Source: Meconema thalassinum (taxonomy: Eukaryota > Arthropoda > Insecta > Orthoptera > Tettigoniidae). From it: 64,000 nucleotides of DNA. Below are positions 23,601 through 34,504 of this stretch, piece after piece. Under the pieces are notes generated by a model, which was not told the origin of the DNA, did not search any database, and saw only the letters and a list, made by a program, of their open reading frames with translations. The stretch spans positions 163,476,911 to 163,540,910 of the forward strand of contig OX336399.1 of assembly GCA_946902985.2 (NCBI GenBank), read 5' to 3'. A program made the position numbers and the translations under genes. Every line of letters begins with the position of its first letter. Position 1 is the stretch's first letter.

Positions 23601-26235
23601 TTTTAAGCTGATTGATTTCTTTCGAGTTTCAAACTACTCGCCTATGTCGTTTAAGAGATACACGCTCCGTTAGGAATCGTTCAACCCCCACTTTTCATCC
23701 CTTTCACCTCACATCGAAAATCCATTAGACATGTGTCAGCTTATTTTTAATGATTAGTATATATGCCAAGTATCACATCCCCAAATGAAACCACTCGTGA
23801 TATATTGTTATTCAATGAAATGCAAGTTTAACCCCTTTAACACCCCTTCAGAACATACAACGAACATATCCACAAAATTTCAAGTTTCTAACTGCAGGGG
23901 GATGATGAGTGAATATCCAAAAATCCTTCCTTAGTGGACTTCTTTCCCCAGAATTTCACCCATCCCCATGGGCCCCTTGAATTGGAGTTATAAAAAAGCA
24001 GTCGAACACCAATTTACTACCTTTTCAAGCTGGTTTTTCTCCCCGAGTGTCATACTTTTTGCCTCTGTCTATTAGGTGATACTTGCTCCGTTATGAATCC
24101 TTCAACCCCCACTTTTCACACATACACCTCATAATATACACCACATCGAAAAATCCTCAGACATGTGTTTTCTTATTCTTAATGATGAGTTGATATGCCG
24201 AGTATCACATCCCCAAGGAAACCAATCGGGAGATATTGTTATTCAATTAAATGCAAGTCTACCCCCTTAACACCCCTTTAGAACCTGAATATCCAAAATT
24301 CCTTCCTTAGTGGACGTTTTCGACATACAACGAGCATAACCCCTAAATTCCATGTTTCTAACTTCAATAATTTTGGCTGGACAATGATGAGTGAGTGAGT
24401 AAGTCAGGACATTTTCTTTTATTTATTTTTCAGAATTTCACCCCTCTCATGAACCCCTTTAATTGGATTTATGAAAAAAAAAACCGGTCGAACACCTATT
24501 TACTTATTTTTGAGCTATTCTTCCCCCCTGAGTTCGATGAGTGAGTGAGTCAGGACACTTTCTTTCCCGTTTTCCCCCCAGAATTTCACCCCTCTCCAAG
24601 GGCCCCTTAAATTGGATTCATGAAAAAACGGTCGAATACCTATTTACTTATATTTTTTGTTGTTTCTTTCCCTCTGAATGTCAAACTTCTCGCCTATGTC
24701 GTTTAAGAGATACACGCTCCGTTAAGAATCCCTCAACCCCCAATTTTCACCCCTTTCACCTCATAATATACACTACATCGATAAACCCTTAGACATATGT
24801 CTGATTATTTTTAATGATTAGTGTATATACCGAATATCACATCTCCAAAGAAACAACTCATGAGATATCGTTATTCAATGAAATGCACGTTTATCCCCTT
24901 AACACCTTTTTAAAACACGAATAAACAAAAATCCTTCCTTAGTTGACGTTTTCGACATACAGCGAACATATTCCCAAAATTCCATGTTTCCGACTTTAAT
25001 AGTTTTCGCTGGGCGTGATGAGTGAGTGAGTCAGTCAGGACATTTTCTTTCATTTATTTTTCAGAATTTCACCCCTCTCATGAACCCCTTAAATTGGATT
25101 TATGAAAAAAAAAACAGTCGAACACCTATTTACTTATTTTTGAGCTGTTCTTCCCCCCTGAGTTTGATGAGTGAGTGAGTTAGTCAGTCAGTTAGGACAC
25201 TTTCTCTCCTTTTTCCCCCAGAATTTCACCACACCCCATTGACCCCTTAAATTTAATTTATAAAAAAACGGTCGAACACCGATTTACTTATTTTTAAGCT
25301 GATTTTTTTTCGCTGAGTTTCAAATTTCTCGCCTATGTCGTTTAAGGGATAGGCCTACACGCTCCGTTAGGAATCCTTCAACCCCCACTTTTCACCCCTT
25401 TCACCTCATAATAATACACCACATCGAAAAACCCTTAGACACATGTCTGCTTATTTTTATTGATTAGTTTATATGTCGAGTATCACATCCACAAATGAAA
25501 CCACTCGTGAGATATTGTTATTCAATGAAATGCAGGTTTAATCCCCTTAAGACCCCTTTAGAACCTGAATATCCAAAAATCCTCCCTTAGTGTACGGTTT
25601 TGACCCACAACGAACATATCCCCAAAATGCCATGTTTCCAACTTCAATAATTTTGGCTGGGCGATGATGAGTGAGTGAGTCAGGACATTTTCTTTCAATT
25701 TTTTTTCTTTCAATTTTCACCCCTCCCGATGAACCCCTTAAATTTGATTTATGGAAAAAAAAACTGTCGAACACATATTTACTTATTTTTAAACAGTTTT
25801 TTCCCCTGAGTTTGAAGAGTGAGTGAGTCAATCGGTTAGAACACTTACTTTCCTGTTATTTTTTTTCCAGAATTTCACCCCTCCCCATGGGCCCCTTAAA
25901 TTGGATTTATGAAAAAAAAAACTGTCGAACACCTATTTACTTAATTTTTAAGCTGCATTTTTCCGCTGAGTTTCAAACTCCTCGCCTATGTCGTTAAAGA
26001 GATACACGCTCCGTTAGGAATCCTTCAACCCCCACTTTTCACCCCTTTCACCTCATAATATACACCACATCGAAAAACCCTCAGACACGTGTCTTCTTAT
26101 TTTAATGATGAGTTTATATGCCGAGTATCATATCCCCCAATTAAACCAATCGGGAGATATTGCTATTCAATGAAATGCAGGTCTACCCCCTTAACACCCC
26201 TTTAGAACATGAATATCCCAAAATCATTTCTTAGT
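23600..26235 (+). repeat. Macrosatellite array, unit about 640 bp
   Basis: The motif CTCGCCTATGTCGTTTAAGA with CACGCTCCGTTAGGAATC recurs near 23638, 24063 (variant), 24691, 25329 and 25981. Spacings are about 425, 628, 638 and 652 bp. Each unit also contains CCTTCAACCCCCACTTTTCA, ATCCTTCCTTAGTGGACG, GATGAGTGAGTGAGTCAGGA (often twice) and AATTTCACCCCTC. Units have many small indels. No conserved open frame across units. Confidence 0.9.
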
Positions 26236-26364
26236 GGACGTTTGCGGCCCTTGAGGAAGCTGTATACCAAATTTCATTCCAATCCGTTCGGTGGTTTCTG
26301 AGATTTTGTGATGAATGAATGAGTGAGTGAGTGGTATTTGAGAAATATATAGTAGATTACAAAT

Positions 26365-26699
26365 GTAAGCCTCCGTGGCTTAGGCGGCAGCACGCCGGCC
26401 TCTCACCGCTGGGTCCGTGGTTCAAATCCCGGTCACTCCATGTGCGTTCTGTGCTGGACAAAACGGAGGCAGACAGGTTTTTCTCCGGGTACTCCGGTTT
26501 TCCCTGTCAAATTTCATTCCAGCAACACTCTTCACTATCATTTCATTTCATCTGTCATTCATTTAATCATTGCCCCAGAGGTGTGCGACAGGCCTCGGCA
26601 GCCGGCACAGTTCATATCCTCGCCGCTAGATGGGGGCTTCATTCATTCCATTCCTGACCCGGTCGGAGACTGGAAGCAAGCTGTGTGGATTTTCATTTC
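26365..26699 (+). mobile_element. SINE type a, copy 2
   Basis: Same A-box and B-box head and body as 11294-11624. It is flanked by the perfect 16-bp duplication ATAGTAGATTACAAAT at 26349-26364 and 26700-26715. The target is the right end of the Helitron-like repeat block. Confidence 0.95.
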
Positions 26700-26901
26700 A
26701 TAGTAGATTACAAATATTATAAAATACGTATTTTCCTGAATGCAAGAAGCTGAATGTGAAGAATTGTAGCAAAAATGGTTATATCTTGCGCTGCTTACAA
26801 TATTGTAGTCAAAAATTTGAAAAAGGTAGCAGGATATCTTTTCACAGGTCATAGAACCTAAAATACACTGACTTGATAACATCTATTTCCCCAATACAGC
26901 T

Positions 26902-27192
26902 GGCGTAACCATGCTCGTTAAATCCTGTACCACGCTCTGAGATCGCAGGATCGAATCCCGGCGCTGATAGCGGCTATCCTGAGTGTGTCTTTCCCCAGGA
27001 TTTTCCACACTTCCTCCAGGCAAATGCCGGGATAGCACCTTAGTTCAAGTCCCGGGGAACCTTCCTCATCCCTGTCCCTAATAAAGTTACACACATTACT
27101 ACAGTCATCAAATCAAAACAGGTTATCAGATATGTTTAACACATACCCAAATACACGGGGCTGATGACCAAGATTTCTCAAATTAACTACAA
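26902..27192 (+). mobile_element. SINE type c with tail type T1
   Basis: The head carries a B-box GGATCGAATCCCGG after GCTCTGAGATCGCA. The middle has TTTCCCCAGGATTTTCCACA. The tail (TTACACACATTACTACAGTC ... CAAATACACGGGGCTGATGA) is the same T1 tail found in SINE b. An 11-bp duplication CCAATACAGCT flanks it at 26891-26901 and 27193-27203. Confidence 0.85.
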
Positions 27193-27203
27193 CCAATACA
27201 GCT

Positions 27204-27320
27204 ACACACACTACTGCAGTCATCACAGAAATATAAGGTATCAGATAAGTTCAACACATACGGTAACTCAAGTACACGGGGGCTGAAGACCCGGAAGTCC
27301 CTAGCCACCAAAAATGAATT
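27204..27320 (+). mobile_element. Older T1 SINE tail, target of the SINE type c insertion
   Basis: ACACACACTACTGCAGTCAT ... CAAGTACACGGGGGCTGAAG is a second, independent T1 tail immediately after the type c duplication. The upstream part of this older SINE would lie before 26891; I do not recognise its head. Confidence 0.65.
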
Positions 27321-27442
27321 GAATCAATATAGATGGGAAGGGGGATGACATTAGGATATTTTTGTAAGATTTATTGCTCTAGGAGTTACATATTTGAAGT
27401 GGGGATAGCATTTTTTTGTATTGTTTGTTTTTTTGTTTGAAA

Positions 27443-27768
27443 GCCTCCGTGGCTTAGGCGGCAGCACGCCAGCCTCTCACCACCGGGTCCGTGGTTCAAA
27501 TCCCGGTCACTCCATGTGAGATCTGTGCTGGACCAAACGGAGGCAGACAGGTTTCTCTCCAGGCACTCCGGTTTTCCCTGTCAAAATTTCATTCCAGCAA
27601 CACTCTCCACTATCATTTCATTTAATCTGTCATTCATTTAATCATTGCCCCAGAGGAGTGCGTCAGGCCTCGGCAGCCGGCACAGTTCATATCCTCGCCG
27701 CTAGATGCGGGCTTCATTCATTCCATTCCTGACCCGGTCAGAGACTGGAAGCAGGCTGTGGATTTTTT
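27443..27768 (+). mobile_element. SINE type a, copy 3
   Basis: Starts GCCTCCGTGGCTTAGGCGGC and ends CTGTGGATTTTTTTC, with the B-box GGTTCAAATCCCGG intact. No clear target-site duplication; the left flank is a T-rich run. Confidence 0.92.
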
Positions 27769-27779
27769 TCAGGTGCAGT

Positions 27780-28398
27780 GCTGGATATCACTTGGTAAGC
27801 ATTGGCATCAACATTTAGCCGCAGTTGTTTGGTGAGTTGTAGCCTCTAAGTTATGGCTTCTTGTCTTTCATTATATTATTATGGCTATTATTCTGTCTGA
27901 TACTACTCATTAGGCCCCATTAACACATTTATTATAGTTTGATATAGTCTGAACATTTAGACATGTTAAACAATAGTGACGAGTCTGTGATAGTGGCGGA
28001 TAATGTAGATGTTAGGACTCTTAAAACAATCATCATGATCATTCATAACTGTATATACATACTGTATAAACTAACTGTGCAGGCCTGTGCAATTTATAAC
28101 TTAAGTGTAATGGTGGTTTTTAGGGCAGGCCACAAGGGTTATCAGCTGCATCACATTGATGATAGTTACAATTAGGTTAATGGATCCGATCGGGTGATTA
28201 TCCCCCAACTTTCTTGATTTATAAAGCATAACCAGCATTATAGAGGCATACATGTTACTAGTATGCTTTATCGAGTTTATTATTTTAGATATGTAAAAAC
28301 ATTTCAAATATAACCAAGTCAGAGAATTATTACGGTTCAAAATTATACGTAAAATATTTTATATACCGTCTTCTGATTCCCTAACCATGTACACACGT
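27780..28398. other. No gene recognised
   Basis: The only open frames are short (for example 70 aa at 27963) with no recognisable domain. Confidence 0.5.
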
Positions 28399-28410
28399 CA
28401 CCGTATGCAT

Positions 28411-28933
28411 GGATGGATGGATGGATCCTTAGTTTAGGGGCTGCGACAACGCGGTCATGTAGCCCCGTGTACTTTGGGTGTGTGTAGAATCTGTCTGATA
28501 ACCGGTGTTAATTGTGATGACTGTATTAGTGTGTGTATCTGTTTTTTAATTCAAGTAGAGACTGCAACTTTGAATTTTCAAATAGTTCCTACTTTTGCCG
28601 CCAAACGCCACCGTCAACGACTACTAGGCCTAGTTCAGAACTAGCTACTAGACGCCACCGCAGTCGGCTCTTGGCAACGAACGTAGCAACCTAAGAGCGT
28701 TGTTTACATTCTTAACCTATCCAATTTAGTTTCACACAGGTGTAATTAGTGGAAAGATCTTTAACATGCCATAAATCTATGACATGGGACCGCCGGCTTT
28801 ACTTCCCCTCCGAAGGAAGGCATACTGAGGGATTTTTAACGCTCTTAAAAAATCCGACGGCTTCGGCCGGGTTTGAACCCGCTATCTTGGGCATAGAAGC
28901 TCAGCATGCTACCAACTACGCCACCGAAGCCGC
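28411..28933 (-). mobile_element. SINE type b, full head, tail type T1
   Basis: On the minus strand the head GGCTTCGGTGGCGTAGTTGG (A-box) and GCGGGTTCAAACCCGGCC (B-box) lead into the body shared with 8066-8515, then the T1 tail and a GGAT/ATCC simple-repeat end. A 12-bp duplication CACCGTATGCAT flanks it (28399-28410 and 28934-28945). Confidence 0.92.
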
Positions 28934-29194
28934 CACCGTATGCATTCCAACACCGATATGTCAACGCACCAAAATATCGCATATAGCGACGATACTTCAC
29001 ACTTTTCATACAAAGAGAACAGCAATATTCAGAACGAATTGTAGTTATCGCCACCTTCAACAGAAATAGTCTGTTTATCACAAGGAACACGCTTGAATCG
29101 GGAATTTAAGTCACTGTATAATGCTATTCTTATGAGCGACATCTTTGTTTTGCCCAACATCAGCTGATCTTATTTTATTCGGGTTTTGGCCGGT

Positions 29195-29960
29195 AGACGC
29201 ACAGCGAGCGCCCTCTATATCCTATTGTATGCTCGAAGCACTGCCAGCTGGATCGCATCCCTCCTGGCTGCTTTAGACTGCCTGCCCATTCAACGTTCAG
29301 AGGCGTACAAGATAGGTTGCAGCACCCACCCATTGTGATCACCGCGGCTTTTTCACTGCCAGCTTCATCGCGTCCCTCCTGGCTGCTTTAAACTGCCTGC
29401 CCATTCAACACTTGGAGGCGTACAAGATATATATTAATTGCAGATTTCATTTCTGATTTACAAAAGAGCACTAAGCAGTATGGCATTCTAAAATCCAAAA
29501 CACACCTTCGCGGAAAACAAACAACAAACGGTTGAACATCGTAATTCAGCGAGGCTCCAAAGCCTTTCACACTCAAAGCAATGGCTTCTTACCAAGGAAG
29601 TCAGACCGTACCTAACCTTACCGACAGTTCTACCCACAATGTGCCCAAGAAATCCCAGAAAAGTTATGCTTCTGCAATACAGTTAACACCGAATAAAGAA
29701 CAGGCTATTATTATTGACGCCATTAACATCAATACAAATTTTTTTTGCAACAGTGACTTGAAAAAGTGGCGATCACAGCGGCTTGGGGCTGCTCTTAGCG
29801 TCTATAATTGGAAACGAGGTTGTACGCATAGACCGCATAGACCAATGCTGTAATCGTTGAATGGGCAGGCATTCTAAAGAAGCCAGGAGGGATGCGATCC
29901 AGCTGGCAGTGGCTCGAAGGTCTCAACAAGGATCAGCTGACTGCCGCTCTGGTGTGTCTC
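29195..29960. repeat. Inverted repeat with a tandemly duplicated left arm
   Basis: CACTGCCAGCTGGATCGCAT with CCCTCCTGGCTGCTTTAGAC and TGCCTGCCCATTCAAC occurs at about 29239-29300 and, with changes, at 29356-29415. The reverse complement is at about 29861-29925 (TTGAATGGGCAGGCATTCTA ... GATGCGATCCAGCTGGCAGT). The spacer carries a 90-aa open frame (29581-29853) with no recognised domain. It could be a fold-back element or rearranged repeat DNA. Confidence 0.75.
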
Positions 29961-30075
29961 AAGGGGGATGGATGATCGATTGCGGTCTTGAGTATTCGGG
30001 TCGCTTCGTTAGCCCCGCTGTTCTGTCTCTAAGCGCTAGTGAATTAGAAGAATTACTGTCGCCTCAGCTCTTAGT
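29915..30075 (+). repeat. Dispersed repeat, copy of 8735-8890
   Basis: Shares CAGCTGACTGCC, GGGGGATGG, TCGATTGCGGTC-TGAG and CTGTCTCTAAGCGCTAG with the reverse complement of 8735-8890. It follows the inverted repeat arm directly. Confidence 0.7.
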
Positions 30076-30530
30076 GATCTCTTAGGCAACGAATCAAGCG
30101 CAAATTATAAGGTCTTTGTACATAAATTATTTTGCGATCTCTTTGTATTCCTCGGCGGTCAGTACCAAAGACTGAAAGACCTATTTACATCAAGTTAACC
30201 TCGAAAATAAAGCCTACATGCATCCATTATTTGATTTACAATTTATTAAATTATGCACCATGGTTGTACAATCAAAACATTGGGTACCATCTGGAAGATA
30301 CAACTATCGTACGTGTGCCACTACTGTATATACATATTATGACGACACAAACACAGCGATTATTTCTAAATTTTAAGTACGGTAGAAAAACTGTTCAGGC
30401 CAAAGAAATTAATGTACACGATCCAGTAAGTAAATTTGTGCGTGATCTAAGGGAAGCATGTGGAATCGGATTACGAAAACTGTCTTTAATAATAGCTTAA
30501 GTTTCCCAGGTCACGTCGAGTATCATTATT

Positions 30531-30776
30531 ATGTGCATCAGTGGCCAGAACAATAATTTTTCGACTCGATCAAGAGATGTTATAATTTTGGGTGTTATTA
30601 GCGTTGTGGTGAATGTGAATTTGATAATAGGGCTCCATGGAGGAAGAAACAAATTAATATTCTACGCATTAATAGGTGAATTTGTGATTGGTGTTCTATT
30701 TGCAATTCTATTCTTTATTCAATTCTTAGTGTACACTGTATCTTCGGAAATTCAATCACCCCAGCGTTCATTCTGA
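30531..30776 (+). CDS. Possible small membrane protein or exon; not recognised
   Basis: The 81-aa frame begins MCISGQNNNF. It has two hydrophobic stretches, about residues 22-37 (VIILGVISVVVNVNLIIGL) and 45-70 (LIFYALIGEFVIGVLFAILF followed by FIQFLVYTV), so two membrane segments are plausible. It ends QSPQRSF. The same strand carries the Lys-rich frame starting about 75 bp downstream, so the two could be exons of one gene; I see a possible acceptor AG in the GGGATAG at about 30862 but no donor I trust. The frame may equally be chance. Confidence 0.3.
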   Translation: MCISGQNNNFSTRSRDVIILGVISVVVNVNLIIGLHGGRNKLIFYALIGEFVIGVLFAILFFIQFLVYTVSSEIQSPQRSF

Positions 30777-30851
30777 TGCTTACCTTCAACTATTATTATC
30801 TTTGTTGGTTTTTGGTATTAATTTACCATTCATTCCTACTATAAAACGCTA

Positions 30852-32719
30852 AAACACGGGATAGTCATCCACCGAAAAGTTCTAAAGTAGAAGAAGATCC
30901 AAGATTTCAATCACCTAATAACACCGCGGAACGTACCGGTAATAAAGATCTCACACCCGACGACTCTCCGGCTCCTGCAAAGGATCGCTCTCCTGAAGAT
31001 ACTGCATATGAGAACTCATCTGACGAGGAAACACCTTCAAAGATGGCTGACAGGAATATCCAAGAATGTTTTGATAATACATGCCCACAGAAAGCCAACA
31101 TTATGGTCGAAGGTCCTTGCTGTTGCAGAGATTTCATATCTTCCACCATGATACCAAGGGATCGCTCTTCTGAATACAATGCACCTGGGACCTCATTTGC
31201 AGAGGCTGACATGAAAAACAAAGGACATTTTGGTAAGAAGCGCGAACAGAAAGCCAACAAAAGGACCGAAGTTATCCACTGTTGCAGAGATTCCATATCT
31301 TCTTTCGAGATAGTAAGATGTCACATTTGTGATGACACCGTCATTCGTGCAAAGGATAGATCTCATGAAGACACTGTATATGAAACCTCATCTAACGATG
31401 AGACTCCTTTAAAGATGACGAACAAGAAAAGCAAGGGCTGTTGTTGTAAAGAGGACCAAGAGAAAGCGATTCGTGCAAAAGATAGCTCTCAAGAAGACAC
31501 TGCATCTGAAACCTCATCTATCGAGGAGACTCCTTTAAAGAAGAAGAAGAAGAAGAAGAAGAAGAAAAGCAAAGGATGTTTCGGTAGAAAGGACAAAAAG
31601 AAAGCTAACATAAAAGGCGAAAAGAGAAGAGAGAGAGCTAACAAAAAAGACGAAGTTATCTACTGTTGCAGAGATTCCACATCTTCACGACTCACTGCGA
31701 TTCGTGTAAAGGATAGTTCTCAAGAAGACACTTCATCTGAAACCTCATCTATCGAAGAGACTCCTTTAAAGAAGAACAACAACACAAAAAGCAAAGGATG
31801 TTTCGGTAGAAAGGACAAAAGGAAAGCTAACAAAAGAGGCAAAAAGGGCAAAGAGAAAGCTAACAAAAAAGGCGAAGTTATCCACTGTTGCAGAGATTCC
31901 ACATGTTCCTCCAAGATAGTAAGATTTAACACTGTGATTTGTGCAAAAGATTGCTCCCAAGAAGACACTGTATCTGAAACCTCATCTATCGAGGAGACCC
32001 CTTTAAAGAAGAAGAAGCGCAAAAAAAGCAAAGGATGTTGCGGTAGAAACGACAAAAAGAAAGCTAACAAAAGAGGGGAAAAGAGGAAAGAGAGAGCTAA
32101 CAAAAAAAGCAAAGGATGTTGCGGTAGAAAGGACAAAAAGAAAGCTAACAAAAGAGGCAAAAAGAGGAAAGAGAGAGCTAACAAAAAAAGCAAAAAGAGC
32201 AAAGAAGATGAAGATGAAGTAGAAGATGAAGTTATATACTGTTGCAGAGATTCCACATCTTCACGACTCACTGCGATTCGTGTAAAGGATAGCTCTCAAG
32301 AAGACACTTCATCTGAAACCTCATCTATCGAGGAGACTCCTTTAAACAAGAAGAAGAAGAAGAAGAAGAAGAAGAAAAGAAGCAAAGGATGTTTCGGTAA
32401 AAGGGACAAAAAGAAAGCTAACAAAAAAGGCAAAAAGAGCAAAGAGAGAGCTAACAAAGAAGGCGAAGTTATCTACTGCTGCACAGAGTCCACATGTTCC
32501 TTCAAGATGAATTCTGATGACACTGCGATTCGTGAGGTTAACCAGCAAGATGGAGATTCCATATCTTCTTTCGAGATAGTACGATATCACACATCTGATG
32601 ACACTGCGATGGAAAACAAAGGAGATTTTGGTAAAATGCGCTTACAGAAAGACAACATAAGAGGCGAAGACGGTTGCAGAGATTGCACATGTTCCTCCGT
32701 GATACCAAGGGATATCTGA
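30852..32719 (+). CDS. Uncharacterised Lys/Ser/Cys-rich tandem-repeat protein
   Basis: The frame is open from about 30852; the first ATG is 31043 (558 aa from there). Function unknown. Each repeat of about 78 aa (235 bp) reads: a VIYCCRDSTSS block with a Cys pair; an AIRVKDSSQEDTSSETSSIE acidic/Ser block; a poly-Lys block (TPLKKKKKK); SKGCFGRKDKKKANKRGKK; and ERANKKGE. QED-containing blocks start near 31353, 31477, 31711, 31947 and 32285. One unit has an extra 34-aa SKGCCGRKDKKKANKRGKKR block. A Ser/Asp leader (PDDSPAPAKDRSPEDTAYE) precedes the repeats. The pattern of basic clusters and regular Cys pairs is preserved over 1.6 kb without a stop, which argues for coding. The AAG-rich composition could alternatively keep a frame open by chance. 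Confidence 0.45.
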
Positions 32720-34060
32720 ATACACTGCATCTGAGACCTCATCTGAAGATGAGGCACCTTCACAGAAGGCTGACATGAAAAACACAGGAGATTTTGACAA
32801 AATGCCCCAACAAAAAAGGCGGATTTAACCAGCTAGATGGAGATTCCACATCTTCCATCATGATAGCAACGGATCCCTCTTCTGAAGACACGGCGGTTCG
32901 AGCAACCCTCATGAAGGTACTCCATATAAAACCGCATCTAACGAGGAGACATCTTTAAAGAAGGCGAACAAGAAAAGCAAATGATGTTGTGGTAAAAAGG
33001 ACAAAAAATAAGTTAGCAAAAAGACGAAAAGGGCAAAGAAAAATCTTACAAAAAAAGGCAAAAAGGGCAAAGTTAACCAGCGAGACGGAGATTCCACATT
33101 TTCCTTCGCGATAGCAAGGGATCCATCGTCTGAAGACACTGCGGTTCGAGCAAAGAATAGCTCTCATGAAGACACTGCATATGAATGAATATTTATTGCA
33201 GCAAATAGCCATAATATTTAAAATTAATTATGTTATGACAAAATCCTAGGTTATTCAGTACACAATTTAGAGGGTGACATCTGTCTAACCCTGCATTCAC
33301 TAAGACACTGCATATAAAACCCCATTTAACATAAGACATCTTTAAAGAAGGCGAACAAGAAAAGCAAAGGATGTTGTGGTAAAAAGCGAAAAGAGAAAGC
33401 CAAAAAAAAAGGCGAAGTTATACAGTAGCAAGGGGACCCTCTTCCGAAGACACCGCGATTCGTACAAAGGATCGCTCTCAAAACGTCAAAGTATCTGCAA
33501 CCCCATCTGAAGAGAAGGCACCTTCACGAAAGCTGACATGAAAAACAAAGGAGATTTTGGTAAAAAGCGCAACCAGAAAGCCAAGAAAGGAGTCGAAGTT
33601 GACTGCTGTTGCAGAGATTGCGCATCTTCCACCATGACACTAAGGGATCGCTCTTCTGAAGCCACTGCATCGGAGTTCTCATCTGAAGATGAGGCACCTT
33701 CACCGAAGGCTGACATGACAAGCAAAGGAGATGTTGAAAAAATGCCCCAACAAAAAGCTAACAAAAAAGGCGAACTTAACCAGCGAGTCGGAGATTCTAT
33801 TTCTTCATTCATTATAGCCAGGGATCCCTCTTCTGAAGACATTGCCTCATCTAACGAGCAGACACCTTTAAAGAAGGCTGACAAGAAATGCAAAGGATGT
33901 TTTGGTAAAACGCACAGAGAGAAAGCTAACAAAAAGGCGAAGTAATTCAGCCAGACAGAGATTCTACATCTTCCTTCGTTATAGCAAGGGACCACTCTTC
34001 TGAAGACATCGTGTTTTGTAGAAAGGATCGCTCTCCAGGATACACTGCATCTGATACCTC
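32720..34060 (+). pseudogene. Degraded continuation of the Lys/Ser repeat
   Basis: The same modules continue (TCATCTGAAGATGAGGCACC, GATCGCTCTCAAAACG, GGTAAAAAGCGCAACCAGAA) but with frameshifts and stops. A 135-aa open stretch survives at 33538-33945. A 119-bp insertion lies at 33183-33301. Either the gene ends at 32719 and this is older repeat debris, or this half has exons I cannot resolve. Confidence 0.5.
33183..33301 (-). mobile_element. 119-bp retroelement 3' fragment with a 14-bp TSD
   Basis: AAGACACTGCATAT occurs at 33169-33182 and 33302-33315. On the minus strand the insert ends GCAATAAATATTCATTC, a polyadenylation-like AATAAA and short-repeat tail typical of a 5'-truncated LINE. It interrupts the repeat gene's second half. 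Confidence 0.8.
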
Positions 34061-34100
34061 AAGGAAATAAGAAATTTTAGAGTAGTTGTCTCAGACTTAC

Positions 34101-34163
34101 CAGTAGGCGCTGGTATATTTCCTCATCTGTTAGCTCGTTGTGGGATAGCTTGGGTAACTCTAT
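34101..34163 (-). CDS. Candidate 63-bp host exon flanked by consensus splice sites
   Basis: On the minus strand a pyrimidine-rich tract and TTATTTCAG lead into the segment, and GTAAGTCTGAG follows it. The exon is exactly 21 codons, open in one frame, and includes LSHNELTDEEIYQRLL. I do not recognise the protein. No other exon of the same gene was found in the window; introns may be longer than the window. Splice consensus plus an open, non-repetitive frame makes coincidence unlikely but not impossible. Confidence 0.5.
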
Positions 34164-34504
34164 CTGAAATAACAATAATAAGAAAAATATAATAAAAACA
34201 TAGAAAAAACTGAAATAATGCCAACCTTTCTTATTGACACAACAAGTATAGAATTACACAATGGCAAACAAGTTAGGGTTGTAATGACATTCTAATATTT
34301 TTCTGTGAAGTTATAACTTGGAAAACTAATGAGAAAACAGTCATAGAACTTAAACTAACACAAATACAAAAGAATACCTGGCCAACGTACACAAGAAAAA
34401 AGGATCTTTCGATGAATGCAAAACCTAGGCATTACCATACCGCCATTACGCCTGTGGTGACATATTTAAATTAAACACTCAATCAACGACATATAAATTG
34501 CTGA
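34164..34504. other. No gene recognised; possible intron
   Basis: AT-rich sequence between the candidate exon and the LINE. If the exon is real this is upstream intron on the minus strand. Confidence 0.4.

Larger units (their letters stand above)
18766..26357 (-). mobile_element. Helitron/Helentron-like relic containing a macrosatellite
   Basis: Minus-strand genes are OTU (22195-21737) and helicase (21500-18986). Downstream of the helicase, at 18779-18796, lies the palindrome CCCGAGGCTTTGTCCGC, a candidate terminal hairpin. The other end (26236-26357) is the block CCAATCCGTTCGGTGGTTTC, then GAGATT ... TATATAGTAGATT. A much smaller element at 53432-54268 has related ends at both sides, which supports these boundaries. 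Boundaries are inferred; the repeats inside could also be independent. Confidence 0.6.

Noticed and set aside
29581..29853. 90-aa frame beginning MASYQGSQTV as a gene
   Set aside because: It lies in the loop and arm of an inverted repeat, has no recognised domain and no supporting splice or flanking signals; mentioned only inside the repeat entry.
31720..32271. 183-aa minus-strand open frame rich in Leu/Phe/Ser
   Set aside because: It is the antisense of the AAG-rich Lys/Ser repeat on the plus strand.
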